Notes under the pieces: generated by a model
The model's input: the letters and a program-made list of their open reading frames with translations, nothing else
What the model was told of the DNA's origin: nothing
Database searches by the model: none
Program-made: the position numbers and the translations under genes
Origin: JAZDOH01 sp043798815
GTDB lineage: Bacteria; Patescibacteriota; Gracilibacteria; UM-FILTER-43-11
Assembly (NCBI GenBank): GCA_043798815.1
Contig: JAZDOH010000021.1
Coordinates: 1-24,255 of the forward strand
DNA: 24,255 nt
Reading direction: 5' to 3'
In this document: in pieces, positions 1 to 7,881 of the stretch
Layout: the number at the start of each line of letters is the position of its first letter
How positions within the stretch are numbered: position 1 is the first letter of the stretch

Positions 1-601
1 TCAGCGCGCCGAGCAGCGGGCCGGCCACGAGGCCAAGAGGTCCAAACCGCGGAGCCAGCACGGCCGCTCCGATCACGATTCCAAGATTGTAAAACGCTGG
101 GGAGAGGCCGTACCACAAAAATTCTTTGAATGAGAGCATCATTTTTCCGTACAGGTTGCTCAATCCAAAAAGTACCGGAGAAATCAAAAGGATTCGCGTG
201 AAGAGGATGTATTGAACCTGCGCAGCCGGTTCAAATCCCGGAACCAGAATTTTGGTGAACAGAGGCAGGGCGATGCCAAATCCGATGCACACCAACATCA
301 AAAGCAAAAGCCCCCAACTCATGATTTGATGCGCGTAACGGTAGCCGAGCTGTTTGGTTCGGTCATATTGTTTGGCGAAAATTGGCAAAAACGCGGCGGA
401 AAGCATGGCGCCCATCATGATTTCATACAAATTGTCTGGCAGATCGAACGAGGCGTTAAAAACATCCAACGTCCGGCTCAAGCCGTAGGTGTGGGTTAAA
501 ATCCGGTCGCGCAAAAGCCCCAAGCCGTAGCTCAGCCCGGAAGCGAGCGTGAGCGACCACGATGAATGGAATAAGATGGTTTTAAAGTCGTGGCGTTCCA
601 T
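1..601 (-). CDS. murJ: Lipid II flippase MurJ (MviN family), N-terminal part, runs off the window
   Basis: Translating the minus strand from the ATG at 601-599 gives an open frame of 200 codons to the window edge. Near the N terminus it reads LLRDRILTHTYG, then LDVFNASFDLPDNLYEIMMG and AMLSAAFLPIFAKQ. This is the typical start of MurJ/MviN of the MOP exporter superfamily, which moves lipid II across the cytoplasmic membrane for peptidoglycan synthesis. Further on, LVPGF matches the conserved PGF segment, and several hydrophobic helices follow. It begins 7 bases after the ribBA stop, so it is probably co-transcribed with ribBA and the PP2C-like gene. No clear Shine-Dalgarno sequence is present. 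Only about 40% of a typical 500-residue MurJ is visible, so the intactness of the rest is unknown. Confidence 0.9.
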   Translation of the reverse strand, partial: MERHDFKTILFHSSWSLTLASGLSYGLGLLRDRILTHTYGLSRTLDVFNASFDLPDNLYEIMMGAMLSAAFLPIFAKQYDRTKQLGYRYAHQIMSWGLLLLMLVCIGFGIALPLFTKILVPGFEPAAQVQYILFTRILLISPVLFGLSNLYGKMMLSFKEFLWYGLSPAFYNLGIVIGAAVLAPRFGPLGLVAGPLLGAL

Positions 602-608
602 GCCCCCA

Positions 609-1805
609 TTATACATGCCGAAGCATATGCCCCATTTTTTTCTTTTTGGTCGTCAAATACACGCGGTTTTCTTTTCCCGGTTTTATTTCTAGGGGGATGC
701 GGCGGCGGATTTTGATGCTGTATCCTTTTAATCCCACAATTTTTTTAGGATTGTTGGTCAGCAAGTCCATCGTACGAACACCCAAGTCCGCCAAAATCTG
801 CGCGCCAATGCCGTAATGACGCAAATCCGCGGGGAAACCAAGTTTTTGGTTGGCTTCCACCGTGTCCCAACCTTTGTCCTGGAGCGCGTAGGCTTTGATT
901 TTGTTCGCCAGTCCGATGCCACGGCCTTCATGCCGCATGTATAACAACACGCCCGAACCGTTCTTGGCGATGAGCTTGAGCGCCACGTCCAACTGTTTGC
1001 CGCAATCACAACGTTTGGAATGGAATAGATCGCCACTCAAACACTCCGAATGCACGCGCACCAGCGTCGGTCTAACCGAATCGATTTTTCCCATCATCAG
1101 GGCCACGTGCTCCAGTTGATCCACATTGCTACTGTACACCTTCATCCGAAAATTCCCATAATCTGTCGGCAAGGTTGCTTCTGCCGCTTTTTCCACCAGT
1201 TTTTCTTTGCGGTAACGATGTTCGATGAGATCCTGGATGGTGATGAGTGGCAGTCGGTGGGTTTTGGCAAATTTTTTGAGATCCGGCATGCGCGCCATGC
1301 TGCCATCGTCTTTCATGATTTCTCCGATCACGGCGGCTGGATACACGTTGGCCAGATTCGCCAAATCAATGGCGGCTTCGGTGTGGCCGGCGCGTTGGAG
1401 CACTCCTCCTTCCACGGCTCTCAATGGAAACACATGGCCGGGGCGGGTCAAGGATTCGGGTTGGGTTTTCGGGTTGATGAGTAGGCGGATGGTGGTCGCG
1501 CGATCCGCCGCGGAAATGCCGGTAGTGATTCCGCGTTTGGCATCGACCGAAACGGTGAAGGCGGTGCGGTGGGCTTCGGTATTGTGGCTCACCATCAGGG
1601 GCAAATCCAACTCCTCCAGTCTCTTTCCGGTCATGGGCACACAAAGAACTCCGCTGGTGTAGCGGATCATGAACCCGATTTTTTCTGGAGTCGCGTGCCC
1701 GGCGCTTAAAATCAAATCACCTTCATTCTCGCGGCTCTCGTCGTCCGTCACAATTAAGAGTTGCCCCTGAGCAAAGGCTTTGATGGCGCGCGAAAGGTGA
1801 TTCAT
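609..1805 (-). CDS. ribBA: Bifunctional riboflavin enzyme RibBA (DHBP synthase / GTP cyclohydrolase II)
   Basis: A 398-residue two-domain enzyme that catalyses the two entry steps of riboflavin synthesis. The N-terminal DHBP synthase domain (about 1-200) makes 3,4-dihydroxy-2-butanone 4-phosphate from ribulose 5-phosphate. It shows DDESRENEGD (21-30), RPGHVFPLRA (121-130) and RAGHTEAAIDL (138-148). The C-terminal GTP cyclohydrolase II domain (about 210-385) has the zinc cysteines C255, C266 and C268 and the RHEGRGIGL motif (291-299). Both domains look complete and the length is normal for RibBA. It starts 3 bases after the stop of the upstream membrane protein and ends 7 bases before murJ, so it is an internal operon gene. 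No other rib gene is in the window. Confidence 0.96.
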   Translation of the reverse strand: MNHLSRAIKAFAQGQLLIVTDDESRENEGDLILSAGHATPEKIGFMIRYTSGVLCVPMTGKRLEELDLPLMVSHNTEAHRTAFTVSVDAKRGITTGISAADRATTIRLLINPKTQPESLTRPGHVFPLRAVEGGVLQRAGHTEAAIDLANLANVYPAAVIGEIMKDDGSMARMPDLKKFAKTHRLPLITIQDLIEHRYRKEKLVEKAAEATLPTDYGNFRMKVYSSNVDQLEHVALMMGKIDSVRPTLVRVHSECLSGDLFHSKRCDCGKQLDVALKLIAKNGSGVLLYMRHEGRGIGLANKIKAYALQDKGWDTVEANQKLGFPADLRHYGIGAQILADLGVRTMDLLTNNPKKIVGLKGYSIKIRRRIPLEIKPGKENRVYLTTKKKKMGHMLRHV

Positions 1806-1808
1806 GGA

Positions 1809-3698
1809 CTAAAGGTCTATCTGGTAAACGGCGGATTCAGTCAGGAGATACAGTTTAGCTTCCCCCTTGTCCACATACAAGTCTTTTACGCCCTCCAATC
1901 CATCGAACACCACTTGTCCCGAATAGCGGGCATTTCCGCTTTGTTCTTTGAGCGCGATGATGACGCGCTTGTTCACAGGATCCAGCAGATACAGGTTGTT
2001 GAGTTCAATTGACGTGAAGATCTTGGTCACGGTGGTCGTTTCCACGGCCATGTCGGTCAATTCGAACGCTTCGGTTTTGGATTTGAACAGCTTGATCACT
2101 TCTCCGCCGGTTTTCAGCACGTACACGTTTCCATCAATCGCCAAATCAATCGCTCCGTTCAAATCAGCATCGGTGTTATATTCGGAAGCGCTGGAGAAAT
2201 TAGAGCGCAGGCGGGAATACTTGTAAATCTGGTTGTTGGCTGGGTCGAGCAGGTAGACATTGCGTCCGTAAGCCGCCACATCCGCTCCGCTTTTCCAAGC
2301 CGTATCTTCGGTATTCGCAAAGCTGAACTGACTGCCGTCATATTCGATGATTCGCCCTGATTGAGTGAGGAAAATGAGCAAGCCCTGATCTTCCATTGCC
2401 GTTCCGCTCAGCACCACCTCAGCCGCATCAATGGTTTTGGGATCCAACACCTGATCCAGAATGATTTCAAACAGCGTGTTGTATTCGTAGGCAAAAAACT
2501 TGTCATCTAAATTCAGCAATCCCAGCGCATTGACGCTGGACTTTTTAGCGCCCAGATCCACGTAGGGTTTGAGGTCTTTGACTCGGAGCGTGTTGTTGAT
2601 GTTGTCACGCGTGGTTTGGACCTTGTCCATGAGAATCATCACTTCATCGCGGAAGAAATTCGCGCCCAAAATATCCCGCGCCTCCCGATCCACTTTATCC
2701 AGAATCGCGTTGGCTGTTTCTTTTTCATTCGCGTACCCTTTGGTGTTGGCGGTTTGAATGTCTTGGTTTAATTGATCGATGCGTCCGCGGTATTCCGTGC
2801 GCAGGGCTTCATTGCGTCGGCTGTCCATTAAAAACGACACGCTCACAACCAACACCAACAGCACGCCCAAAAGCGTTGCCAAAATGTTTTTACGGCTCAT
2901 GTTCAATTTGGGCATTCCGGGTATTTTTGAACGAAGATTCGGAAGAGGGAGTTTTTTGCCGACGTTTTTGTTCCACAAATCTTTCAATTTTTTTAGCCAT
3001 GGATCCAGCGCGCTCAGCCAGGCAGGCGCGTTTTTTTGGCCCACTTCTTCCATGCTCCGTTGGGGTAATTTGATGTGCACGCAGCCCACCCCCAAACTCA
3101 ATTCATTCTCTGCCATCACCAATTCCCGGAGCGCGTCCACCGCTTCTGTGACTCCATCATTCAAAATCTGCACCAATTGCGATTGGGTGGCGAGCCGCAA
3201 GAGGCGAGACGTGGTGAAAATCACCTTGTCGTCCGGCAACAATTCTCCGCTGGCGATGTTTGCGAACAAATCGTCTGATTTTCCTCCCAACCCCTCACTG
3301 ACCATGGAAAGTTTTCCCTTGCGCACCAAATACGCCTCCGCCTGTTTGGACTGAGTGATGTGCAGCTCATTGCCGCTGAACACCGCGACAATGGCGCTAA
3401 GATTGCCCAGCGCTTTTGGCCCTCGTTTTTCCTTGAGATTTTTAACGATCAGATTGATTTCTTTCAGTGTCGCCTCAAACCGTTCATAGGGAGTGAGTTC
3501 GAGATCGGCAAAATACACTTCATCCACGGTTTCTATCAGATTTTGCACCGTGGAACGGGCGTAACGGGTTTCCCCTTCAATCTCCACCACCATCCATACC
3601 TGTTCCTCGGAACGGGGTTTTTTGATGGTTTTGATCTGAATGAAATGACTTGAATCCCGGGCAACCGAGAAGGTATCGGCAAGAATTTTAAAGGACAT
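1809..3698 (-). CDS. Membrane protein with degenerate PP2C-like domain, one TM helix, coiled coil and propeller-like C terminus
   Basis: A 629-residue protein with no name I can assign. Residues about 1-210 resemble a PP2C/SpoIIE-type fold: the stretches SAIVAVFSGNEL (101-112), AYLVRKGKL (122-130) and GELLPDDKVIFTTSRLL (151-167) follow the strand pattern that ends in the 'pGD..l..TDG' motif. The DGxGG metal-binding motif is not visible, so it may be a pseudophosphatase. Residues 271-290 form one transmembrane helix. A charged coiled-coil-like stretch follows (about 293-365). The rest has repeated strands such as NVYLLDPANNQIYKY, NVYVLKTGGEVIKL and NLYLLDPVNKRVI, as in beta-propellers. The likely topology is a cytoplasmic PP2C-like part and an extracytoplasmic propeller. 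It is the first gene of the operon with ribBA and murJ. Confidence 0.75.
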   Translation of the reverse strand: MSFKILADTFSVARDSSHFIQIKTIKKPRSEEQVWMVVEIEGETRYARSTVQNLIETVDEVYFADLELTPYERFEATLKEINLIVKNLKEKRGPKALGNLSAIVAVFSGNELHITQSKQAEAYLVRKGKLSMVSEGLGGKSDDLFANIASGELLPDDKVIFTTSRLLRLATQSQLVQILNDGVTEAVDALRELVMAENELSLGVGCVHIKLPQRSMEEVGQKNAPAWLSALDPWLKKLKDLWNKNVGKKLPLPNLRSKIPGMPKLNMSRKNILATLLGVLLVLVVSVSFLMDSRRNEALRTEYRGRIDQLNQDIQTANTKGYANEKETANAILDKVDREARDILGANFFRDEVMILMDKVQTTRDNINNTLRVKDLKPYVDLGAKKSSVNALGLLNLDDKFFAYEYNTLFEIILDQVLDPKTIDAAEVVLSGTAMEDQGLLIFLTQSGRIIEYDGSQFSFANTEDTAWKSGADVAAYGRNVYLLDPANNQIYKYSRLRSNFSSASEYNTDADLNGAIDLAIDGNVYVLKTGGEVIKLFKSKTEAFELTDMAVETTTVTKIFTSIELNNLYLLDPVNKRVIIALKEQSGNARYSGQVVFDGLEGVKDLYVDKGEAKLYLLTESAVYQIDL

Positions 3699-3727
3699 TT
3701 TGATTTCGTTAAACTTATTTAACTCTT

Positions 3728-3757
3728 ACTTTAGCAGTTTTCTTGCGTTACGGGCAA
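3728..3757 (-). promoter_or_regulatory. Candidate promoter for the PP2C-like/ribBA/murJ operon
   Basis: On the minus strand TTGCCC (3757-3752) and TAAAGT (3733-3728) are separated by 18 bases, about 30 bases before the start codon at 3698. It overlaps the divergent hpf promoter. The boxes are imperfect, so this is a modest call. Confidence 0.35.
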
Positions 3758-3771
3758 GGCCTGTTTAATAT
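3743..3771 (+). promoter_or_regulatory. Candidate promoter for hpf, placing the start at or near the ATG
   Basis: TTGCGT (3743-3748), a 17-base spacer and TAATAT (3766-3771). The hpf ATG is at 3778, so transcription should begin at about the start codon, which would give a leaderless mRNA. Confidence 0.5.
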
Positions 3772-3777
3772 GAAGGC

Positions 3778-4113
3778 ATGCAAATCAAAATCAATACCCA
3801 TGAGGTGATCTTGACCTCTGAACAAGAAGCATTATTCCGCCGCAAAGTGGAACATCTGGCGCAATTGGCCAGTCGGCTTTCCGACGAAGCCAGCGAAATC
3901 CGATTGGATTTGTTTCGCCGCAAAACCAAGCGCCCTCAGGATGCTTATGAATGCCATTTGACCTTTTTTGTCCCCTACGATGTCCTTCGCGCGGAAGCCT
4001 GCGGAGAAACATTGGAAAACGCGGCAGATGCAGTGGTGGGCAAGATGAAAACGCAAATCGATCGCTACAAAGATAAAACTCATCATTTGCATGAACGTGG
4101 AAAAAAATCATAA
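3778..4113 (+). CDS. hpf: Ribosome hibernation promoting factor / RaiA-type (S30AE family), short form
   Basis: A 111-residue protein of the S30AE family. It opens with MQIKINTHEV, has the central LDLFRRKTKRPQDAYECHL strand region, and ends with the hallmark helix LENAADAVVGKMKTQIDRYK followed by KDKTHH. Family members bind the 30S decoding centre and inactivate or dimerise ribosomes in stationary phase or stress. There is no C-terminal long-HPF dimerisation domain, so it is the short HPF/YfiA type. It heads an operon: its last 23 bases overlap the start of the downstream O-antigen-ligase-like gene. The promoter -10 lies only 7 bases before the ATG, so the message may be leaderless. Confidence 0.88.
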   Translation: MQIKINTHEVILTSEQEALFRRKVEHLAQLASRLSDEASEIRLDLFRRKTKRPQDAYECHLTFFVPYDVLRAEACGETLENAADAVVGKMKTQIDRYKDKTHHLHERGKKS

Positions 4114-5404
4114 ACTCACTGCCCTGGTGCGTTGGCTGACCTTTTTTTCCCCCTTTCTGTTTCCAGCTTATTTGCTAAAGTTCACCGTTGCCGGAGTTCC
4201 TTTTACGGCTTTGGAAGTTTTCATCTATCTCTTGTTCGGATTGTGGATTTTAAGTTTGCTGTTTTCCAGACGATTTTATCGATCACAACCTTTGTCTTTT
4301 TATGGGGCGATGGCGGCTTTGCTAATCCTTGGTGCGACCGTGGGGGCTTTTAAGGCTCCGCTCCAAATGAACTTGCCGGATGGATCTGTTTTTTTAGCCT
4401 CCCGTGCCGTGTGGGGCATTTGGAAAGGTTGGGTGATCGCTCCGCTGTTGTATTTTTTCGTCCTCACTCAAACGCTCACCAGCGCCGAGCAAGTCAAACG
4501 CTTTTTGCGCTCCTTTGTTTATTCAGCGGCGCTCATCAGCCTCATCGCTTACGGTCTCACGCTGGTGGGGCAGGGAATGACGTATGATTTGAGGCTTTCC
4601 GGATTTTATGAATCGGCCAACCAACTCGCTTTAATCTTGGTGCCGGCGGTTCTCCTGAACATCGTTTGGATTCTCCAGCGTCGCGGAAACGCCCAGGGAT
4701 GGCTGGAATACGCGGATACCGCCACGCTCACCCTTTTGGTGCACGCCCTCTTTTTCACTCAATCCTACGCGGGCATTTTGGCGGTTTTCGGAGCCTTGGT
4801 CTTGTATGTTTTTTACGTGATGCTGTCTCATCGAAAAGGTTTGGGGCGAGCCGTTTTGGGACTGCTGGTGCTTTTGTCCGCTTTCTTTTTGATTGTTTTT
4901 ACCCAGCTCAACACGACCAAGTTCAAGCAGTTCGTCGATTTTAATAATCGTTCCAGTACCACGGTTCGGCTTCAGGTATACCAGGTGACTTGGGACTTGA
5001 TCCAAAAACACTGGCTTTGGGGCGTGGGCTCGGGGCTTTTCCAGGGAAGCTACCAACTCCAGGCCCCTGTTACACTCGGCCGGCCGCCCATGGAACAAAA
5101 CATTCCCCATCCGCACAACATTTTCTTCGCGTTTTGGCTGAACGCGGGATTGTTGGGATTGCTGGCTCTGCTCGGGCTGCATTGGCTGGCGCATCGCCGC
5201 TTCACGTATCCGCTCATCGCTTTTTGGGGTATCATTTTGCATGGATTTTTCGACACGCCCTTTTGGAAAAACGATTTGGCCGTAATTTTTTGGGTCGTGA
5301 TCGCGGCCACAGCCTTACTGCAATCCTATGGAACTCATTCCACTCAAAAGCCGGCGTCTAAAACCCGGATGCGATCTGGCCGCAGAGTTAAAACAAATTC
5401 TTAA
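4091..5404 (+). CDS. O-antigen ligase / Wzy-type polysaccharide polymerase family membrane protein
   Basis: A 437-residue polytopic membrane protein with about ten hydrophobic segments. The C-terminal half has the Wzy_C (O-antigen ligase) signature: VRLQVYQVTWDLIQKHWLWG (292-311), then GVGSGLF (311-317), and after the extracytoplasmic loop HPHNIFFAFWLNAGLLGLL (340-358). Members ligate or polymerise undecaprenyl-linked glycans at the outer face of the cytoplasmic membrane. The acceptor cannot be told from sequence; in a monoderm CPR cell a surface glycan or glycoprotein is more likely than LPS. It overlaps hpf by 23 bases. Its last 25 codons, a basic polar tail, overlap the CofE-like gene in another frame. 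Confidence 0.85.
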   Translation: MNVEKNHKLTALVRWLTFFSPFLFPAYLLKFTVAGVPFTALEVFIYLLFGLWILSLLFSRRFYRSQPLSFYGAMAALLILGATVGAFKAPLQMNLPDGSVFLASRAVWGIWKGWVIAPLLYFFVLTQTLTSAEQVKRFLRSFVYSAALISLIAYGLTLVGQGMTYDLRLSGFYESANQLALILVPAVLLNIVWILQRRGNAQGWLEYADTATLTLLVHALFFTQSYAGILAVFGALVLYVFYVMLSHRKGLGRAVLGLLVLLSAFFLIVFTQLNTTKFKQFVDFNNRSSTTVRLQVYQVTWDLIQKHWLWGVGSGLFQGSYQLQAPVTLGRPPMEQNIPHPHNIFFAFWLNAGLLGLLALLGLHWLAHRRFTYPLIAFWGIILHGFFDTPFWKNDLAVIFWVVIAATALLQSYGTHSTQKPASKTRMRSGRRVKTNS

Positions 5405-6017
5405 GCGCGCACGACTCACGTTTAAAGAAGGGGATATTTTGATCGTGGCCTCCAAAGCCGTGTCTTACGCGGAAAACAGGTTGGTTCCCGCGGAAGATTT
5501 TGAGAAATTGAGAAAGGCTGAGGCTGAGCAGATTTTTGGACGTGGCCCCATGGTGATGACACTCAAAAACAAAATGCTCATCCCGAACGCGGGCATCGAT
5601 TTCAGCAATGTTCCTAAAGGTAAAATGATTCTGTGGCCTCGCGATCCTTTCGCGTCGGCCCGACGGTTGCGGTTGGCCTTTGGACTGAAACGGTTTGGAG
5701 TGCTAATCGTTGATTCCGGACTTCATCCTCTGCGTCGTGGCACTTCGGGCGTGGCCATCGGTTGGGCAGGGTTTGAGGGCGTGGAAGATCTGCGCGGCAC
5801 TCGTGATTTGTTTGATAAAAAAATGAAGTATTCTCAAGTCAGTGTCGCCGACAACCTGGCCTCCGCCGGAGAGCTCGTGATGGGTTCAAGTGACGCTTCT
5901 GTGCCATTTGTAATCGCGCGTGGAGTGAAAGTGAAATTCACGAATCGGAAATTCAGCGCTCGAGATTATTCGATAAATGCTAAAAAATGTCTCTATCACG
6001 GTTGCTCATTTTCGTGA
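5328..6017 (+). CDS. CofE-like protein (coenzyme F420-0:L-glutamate ligase family)
   Basis: A 229-residue protein of the CofE family, GTP-dependent ligases that in methanogens and actinobacteria add glutamate to F420-0. It starts with ELIPLKSRRLKPGCDL and continues with GDILIVASKAVSYAENRLV, NAGIDFSNVPKG, RRGTSGVAIGWAGFEG, DLRGTRDLF and VADNLASAGELVMG, all in family order. The N-terminal LIPLKSR strand fixes the start at 5328, inside the preceding gene, so the 77-base overlap is real. No other F420 gene (cofC, cofD, fbiC) is in the window. The true substrate is therefore unknown, and amide-bond formation on another molecule is possible. Its C terminus (KKCLYHGCSFS) contains two cysteines. Confidence 0.85.
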   Translation: MELIPLKSRRLKPGCDLAAELKQILKRARLTFKEGDILIVASKAVSYAENRLVPAEDFEKLRKAEAEQIFGRGPMVMTLKNKMLIPNAGIDFSNVPKGKMILWPRDPFASARRLRLAFGLKRFGVLIVDSGLHPLRRGTSGVAIGWAGFEGVEDLRGTRDLFDKKMKYSQVSVADNLASAGELVMGSSDASVPFVIARGVKVKFTNRKFSARDYSINAKKCLYHGCSFS

Positions 6018-6030
6018 GGGCACCTCAAAA

Positions 6031-6049
6031 ATTGTACAAATTGTACAAA
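6031..6049. promoter_or_regulatory. Tandem TTGTACAA palindromes, candidate operator
   Basis: TTGTACAA, itself a perfect palindrome, occurs twice, 9 bases apart (6032-6039 and 6041-6048). The second copy includes the -35 box of the promoter for the small gene at 6101. A repeated palindrome over a -35 box fits a repressor site, but no regulator is identifiable. Confidence 0.35.
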
Positions 6050-6070
6050 ATTAAGAAAAAAAGATAAAAT
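6041..6070 (+). promoter_or_regulatory. Candidate promoter for the small gene at 6101
   Basis: TTGTAC (6041-6046), an 18-base spacer and TAAAAT (6065-6070), in an AT-rich intergenic stretch. Transcription would start near 6077, about 24 bases before the ATG. Confidence 0.45.
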
Positions 6071-6100
6071 GGTTAACCAGATAACTTTTAATTAAAAAAA

Positions 6101-6298
6101 ATGGCAATAGGAGATCTAGAATTTGATGGCGCTTCAGGGAGAACATGGAGAGGTAATCAAGAAATTCCTCGCAGCGCTGAAGAGGCAAAAAGAAGTGGAT
6201 ATACCGTAGACGAAAACGGAGACGTAATAAAATGGGGTAGGGTTATTGCGACTAGGGAAGATATTAGAAGGGCAGCCGAAAACGACAAGTATTGGTGA
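6101..6298 (+). CDS. Small hypothetical protein, 65 residues
   Basis: The reading frame starts at an ATG after a run of A and ends at TGA. The product is hydrophilic: it begins MAIGDLEFDGASGRTWRGN, has a short helix-like SAEEAKRSGY, a DENGDVIKWGRVIA strand pair, and a charged end REDIRRAAENDKYW. I do not recognise a family. Support for it being real comes from its own candidate promoter, sensible amino-acid composition and its place in a gap between two operons. It has no signal peptide, TM segment or cysteines. Its base composition is more AT-rich than the flanking operons, which may mean recent arrival. Confidence 0.55.
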   Translation: MAIGDLEFDGASGRTWRGNQEIPRSAEEAKRSGYTVDENGDVIKWGRVIATREDIRRAAENDKYW

Positions 6299-6380
6299 TT
6301 TATTTACTGCAGCGCATAACTGTTATGTTTTTGAGTGTAACAATGTTTCATATACGTCTATCTGTTAGCGTGTAAAAAAG

Positions 6381-6389
6381 TGGTACAAT
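6381..6389 (+). promoter_or_regulatory. Extended -10 promoter for the purN operon
   Basis: TGGTACAAT fits the extended -10 pattern (TGn followed by TACAAT at 6384-6389). No convincing -35 is seen. The preferred purN ATG is at 6398, so transcription would begin at or within a few bases of the start codon. Confidence 0.5.
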
Positions 6390-6397
6390 GGATGGGT

Positions 6398-6985
6398 ATG
6401 AAAATAGCCTTTTTTGCTTCAACGCGTGGGACGAATTTGCAGTCGTTCATTGATGCCAAGGCGGCGGGCAAAATGCCCAAGGTTGATGTCGCCTGCCTGG
6501 TCACAGATAAAGCCGATTGTGGGGCGGTCGAAAAAGCTAATACTGCCGGAATTTTGGTGCACGCCATTGATCCCAAGGGGAAGACCCGCGAACAGTTTGA
6601 TCGCGAGGCCATGGCTATCCTGGAACAGTATGGCGTTGATTTGATTGTACTCGGAGGGTACATGCGCATCATTGGTGCAGAAATGGTGCAACGGTACAAA
6701 AATCGCATCCTCAATGTTCACCCCTCTCTTTTACCTAAGTTCGGTGGGGGAATGGACGCGGATGTGCACAAGGCGGTTCTCGACGCGGGTGAAAAAGAAA
6801 CAGGCATGACGATCCATCTTGTCACAGAACAGCTGGATGCCGGGCCCATCGTGCTTCAAAAAAAAGTAGCCGTAGATTCAAGTGACACGCCGGAAACCCT
6901 CAGAGCCAAAGTACAGTCTTTGGAAAAAGAATGGTATCCTTGGGAGGTTGAACAAATCGCGGAAGGAAAAATAAGATTAATCTAA
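6398..6985 (+). CDS. purN: Phosphoribosylglycinamide formyltransferase (GART), PurN
   Basis: PurN transfers a formyl group from 10-formyl-tetrahydrofolate to GAR in purine synthesis. From the ATG at 6398 the protein has 195 residues and starts MKIAFFASTRGTNLQSF, the usual PurN N terminus. The catalytic set is present: N106 and H108 in NVHPSLLPKFGG and D148 in TEQLDAGPIV. GGYMRI (86-91) is also conserved. The frame extends to a GTG at 6380, but those six codons coincide with the extended -10 box and lie outside family homology, so 6398 is preferred. It is the first gene of a four-gene operon with 8 bases to the next start. No other pur genes are nearby. Confidence 0.93.
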   Translation: MKIAFFASTRGTNLQSFIDAKAAGKMPKVDVACLVTDKADCGAVEKANTAGILVHAIDPKGKTREQFDREAMAILEQYGVDLIVLGGYMRIIGAEMVQRYKNRILNVHPSLLPKFGGGMDADVHKAVLDAGEKETGMTIHLVTEQLDAGPIVLQKKVAVDSSDTPETLRAKVQSLEKEWYPWEVEQIAEGKIRLI

Positions 6986-6993
6986 TCACAACC

Positions 6994-7881
6994 ATGCATA
7001 CTCGCATTGGACTTGGAAATTACTTCCCGCTGCTAGCTATCCCTTTTGTCATCGCGATGCCCGAGATCAGTCTTTGGTTTGCCCCTTACACTCGGTGGCT
7101 TTTGGGCGCGCTGATGTTTTTTTCCTTTTTGGGTTTGGGGCTTACTGATCTTGTGCGAGAATTGCGCAATTCCCGTGAAGCCTTTTACGTGAGCTTGGTC
7201 ATCTTGGTGCTCACTCCGTTGGTTATTTATCCCGTTATGCAACGCTTTTTCCCGGAATATTTAGCTGGCGCTTTCCTGTTCATGTTACTACCTTCGGCCG
7301 TTTCCTCTCCCGCGGTAGCGGCACTGTATGGAGGCAAGGTGGCCAAAGCCACGCTCAATACGGTTGTTTCGAATTTGCTTTGCCCTTTCACCATCACACT
7401 GTTTTTGGCTTTGTTTATGCGGGCCAATATTCACGTTGATTTAATGAAGATTTTCTTTCCGTTGCTTGTCATTATCGCCGTTCCGTTTGCCTTGGGTCTT
7501 TTGGCTCATCGCGTTATTCCAAAGTGGGTGGATCGCACCAAGCATTATTACCGCCCCATTAATTTGTTTTTATTATTCCTTTTTTTCGTTGCCGCGCTTT
7601 CCCCCTATGGTGCCAAGATAGTAGAGCATGTTTTGGATGGGCGCTTGTGGACTGCTGTTTTAGTGACTTACGCGGTACTTTTTTGTTTTGCTAAGTTATC
7701 CGTGTTACATCAAAAAGATCGTGCGGAGCGTGTGGCGATTGAATCCAATTTATTATTCCTGAACGTAGGGCTCGGCGTTTTATTGGCTCAATCGTTTTTT
7801 GGCACTGAGGAAATTTTGTTCATCGTGTTTTGCGAGATCGTTTGGCTCGCGCTCGTTCCTCTTCTTAAATACTTTCGATGA
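6994..7881 (+). CDS. SBF/BASS-type (bile acid:sodium symporter-like) membrane transporter
   Basis: A 295-residue integral membrane protein with about nine or ten hydrophobic helices. MFFSFLGLGLTDLVRELRN (41-59) and LPSAVSSPAVAALYGGKVAKA, followed by LNTVVSNLLCPFTI, resemble the two crossover regions of the SBF/BASS family, which typically move organic anions with sodium. It lies 8 bases after purN and overlaps the FemAB-like gene by four bases (ATGA), so it is co-translated with its neighbours. Substrate cannot be deduced. An AEC-type carrier is the main alternative, but the central motif fits SBF better. Confidence 0.75.
   Translation: MHTRIGLGNYFPLLAIPFVIAMPEISLWFAPYTRWLLGALMFFSFLGLGLTDLVRELRNSREAFYVSLVILVLTPLVIYPVMQRFFPEYLAGAFLFMLLPSAVSSPAVAALYGGKVAKATLNTVVSNLLCPFTITLFLALFMRANIHVDLMKIFFPLLVIIAVPFALGLLAHRVIPKWVDRTKHYYRPINLFLLFLFFVAALSPYGAKIVEHVLDGRLWTAVLVTYAVLFCFAKLSVLHQKDRAERVAIESNLLFLNVGLGVLLAQSFFGTEEILFIVFCEIVWLALVPLLKYFR

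Noticed and set aside
224..244. A tRNA T-arm-like sequence (GGTTCAAATCC between complementary arms)
   Set aside because: It encodes the conserved VPGFEPA stretch of MurJ on the minus strand, and no acceptor, D or anticodon arms surround it.
6380..6397. GTG start for purN six codons upstream
   Set aside because: These bases coincide with the extended -10 box, and family homology begins at MKIAFFAS (6398).
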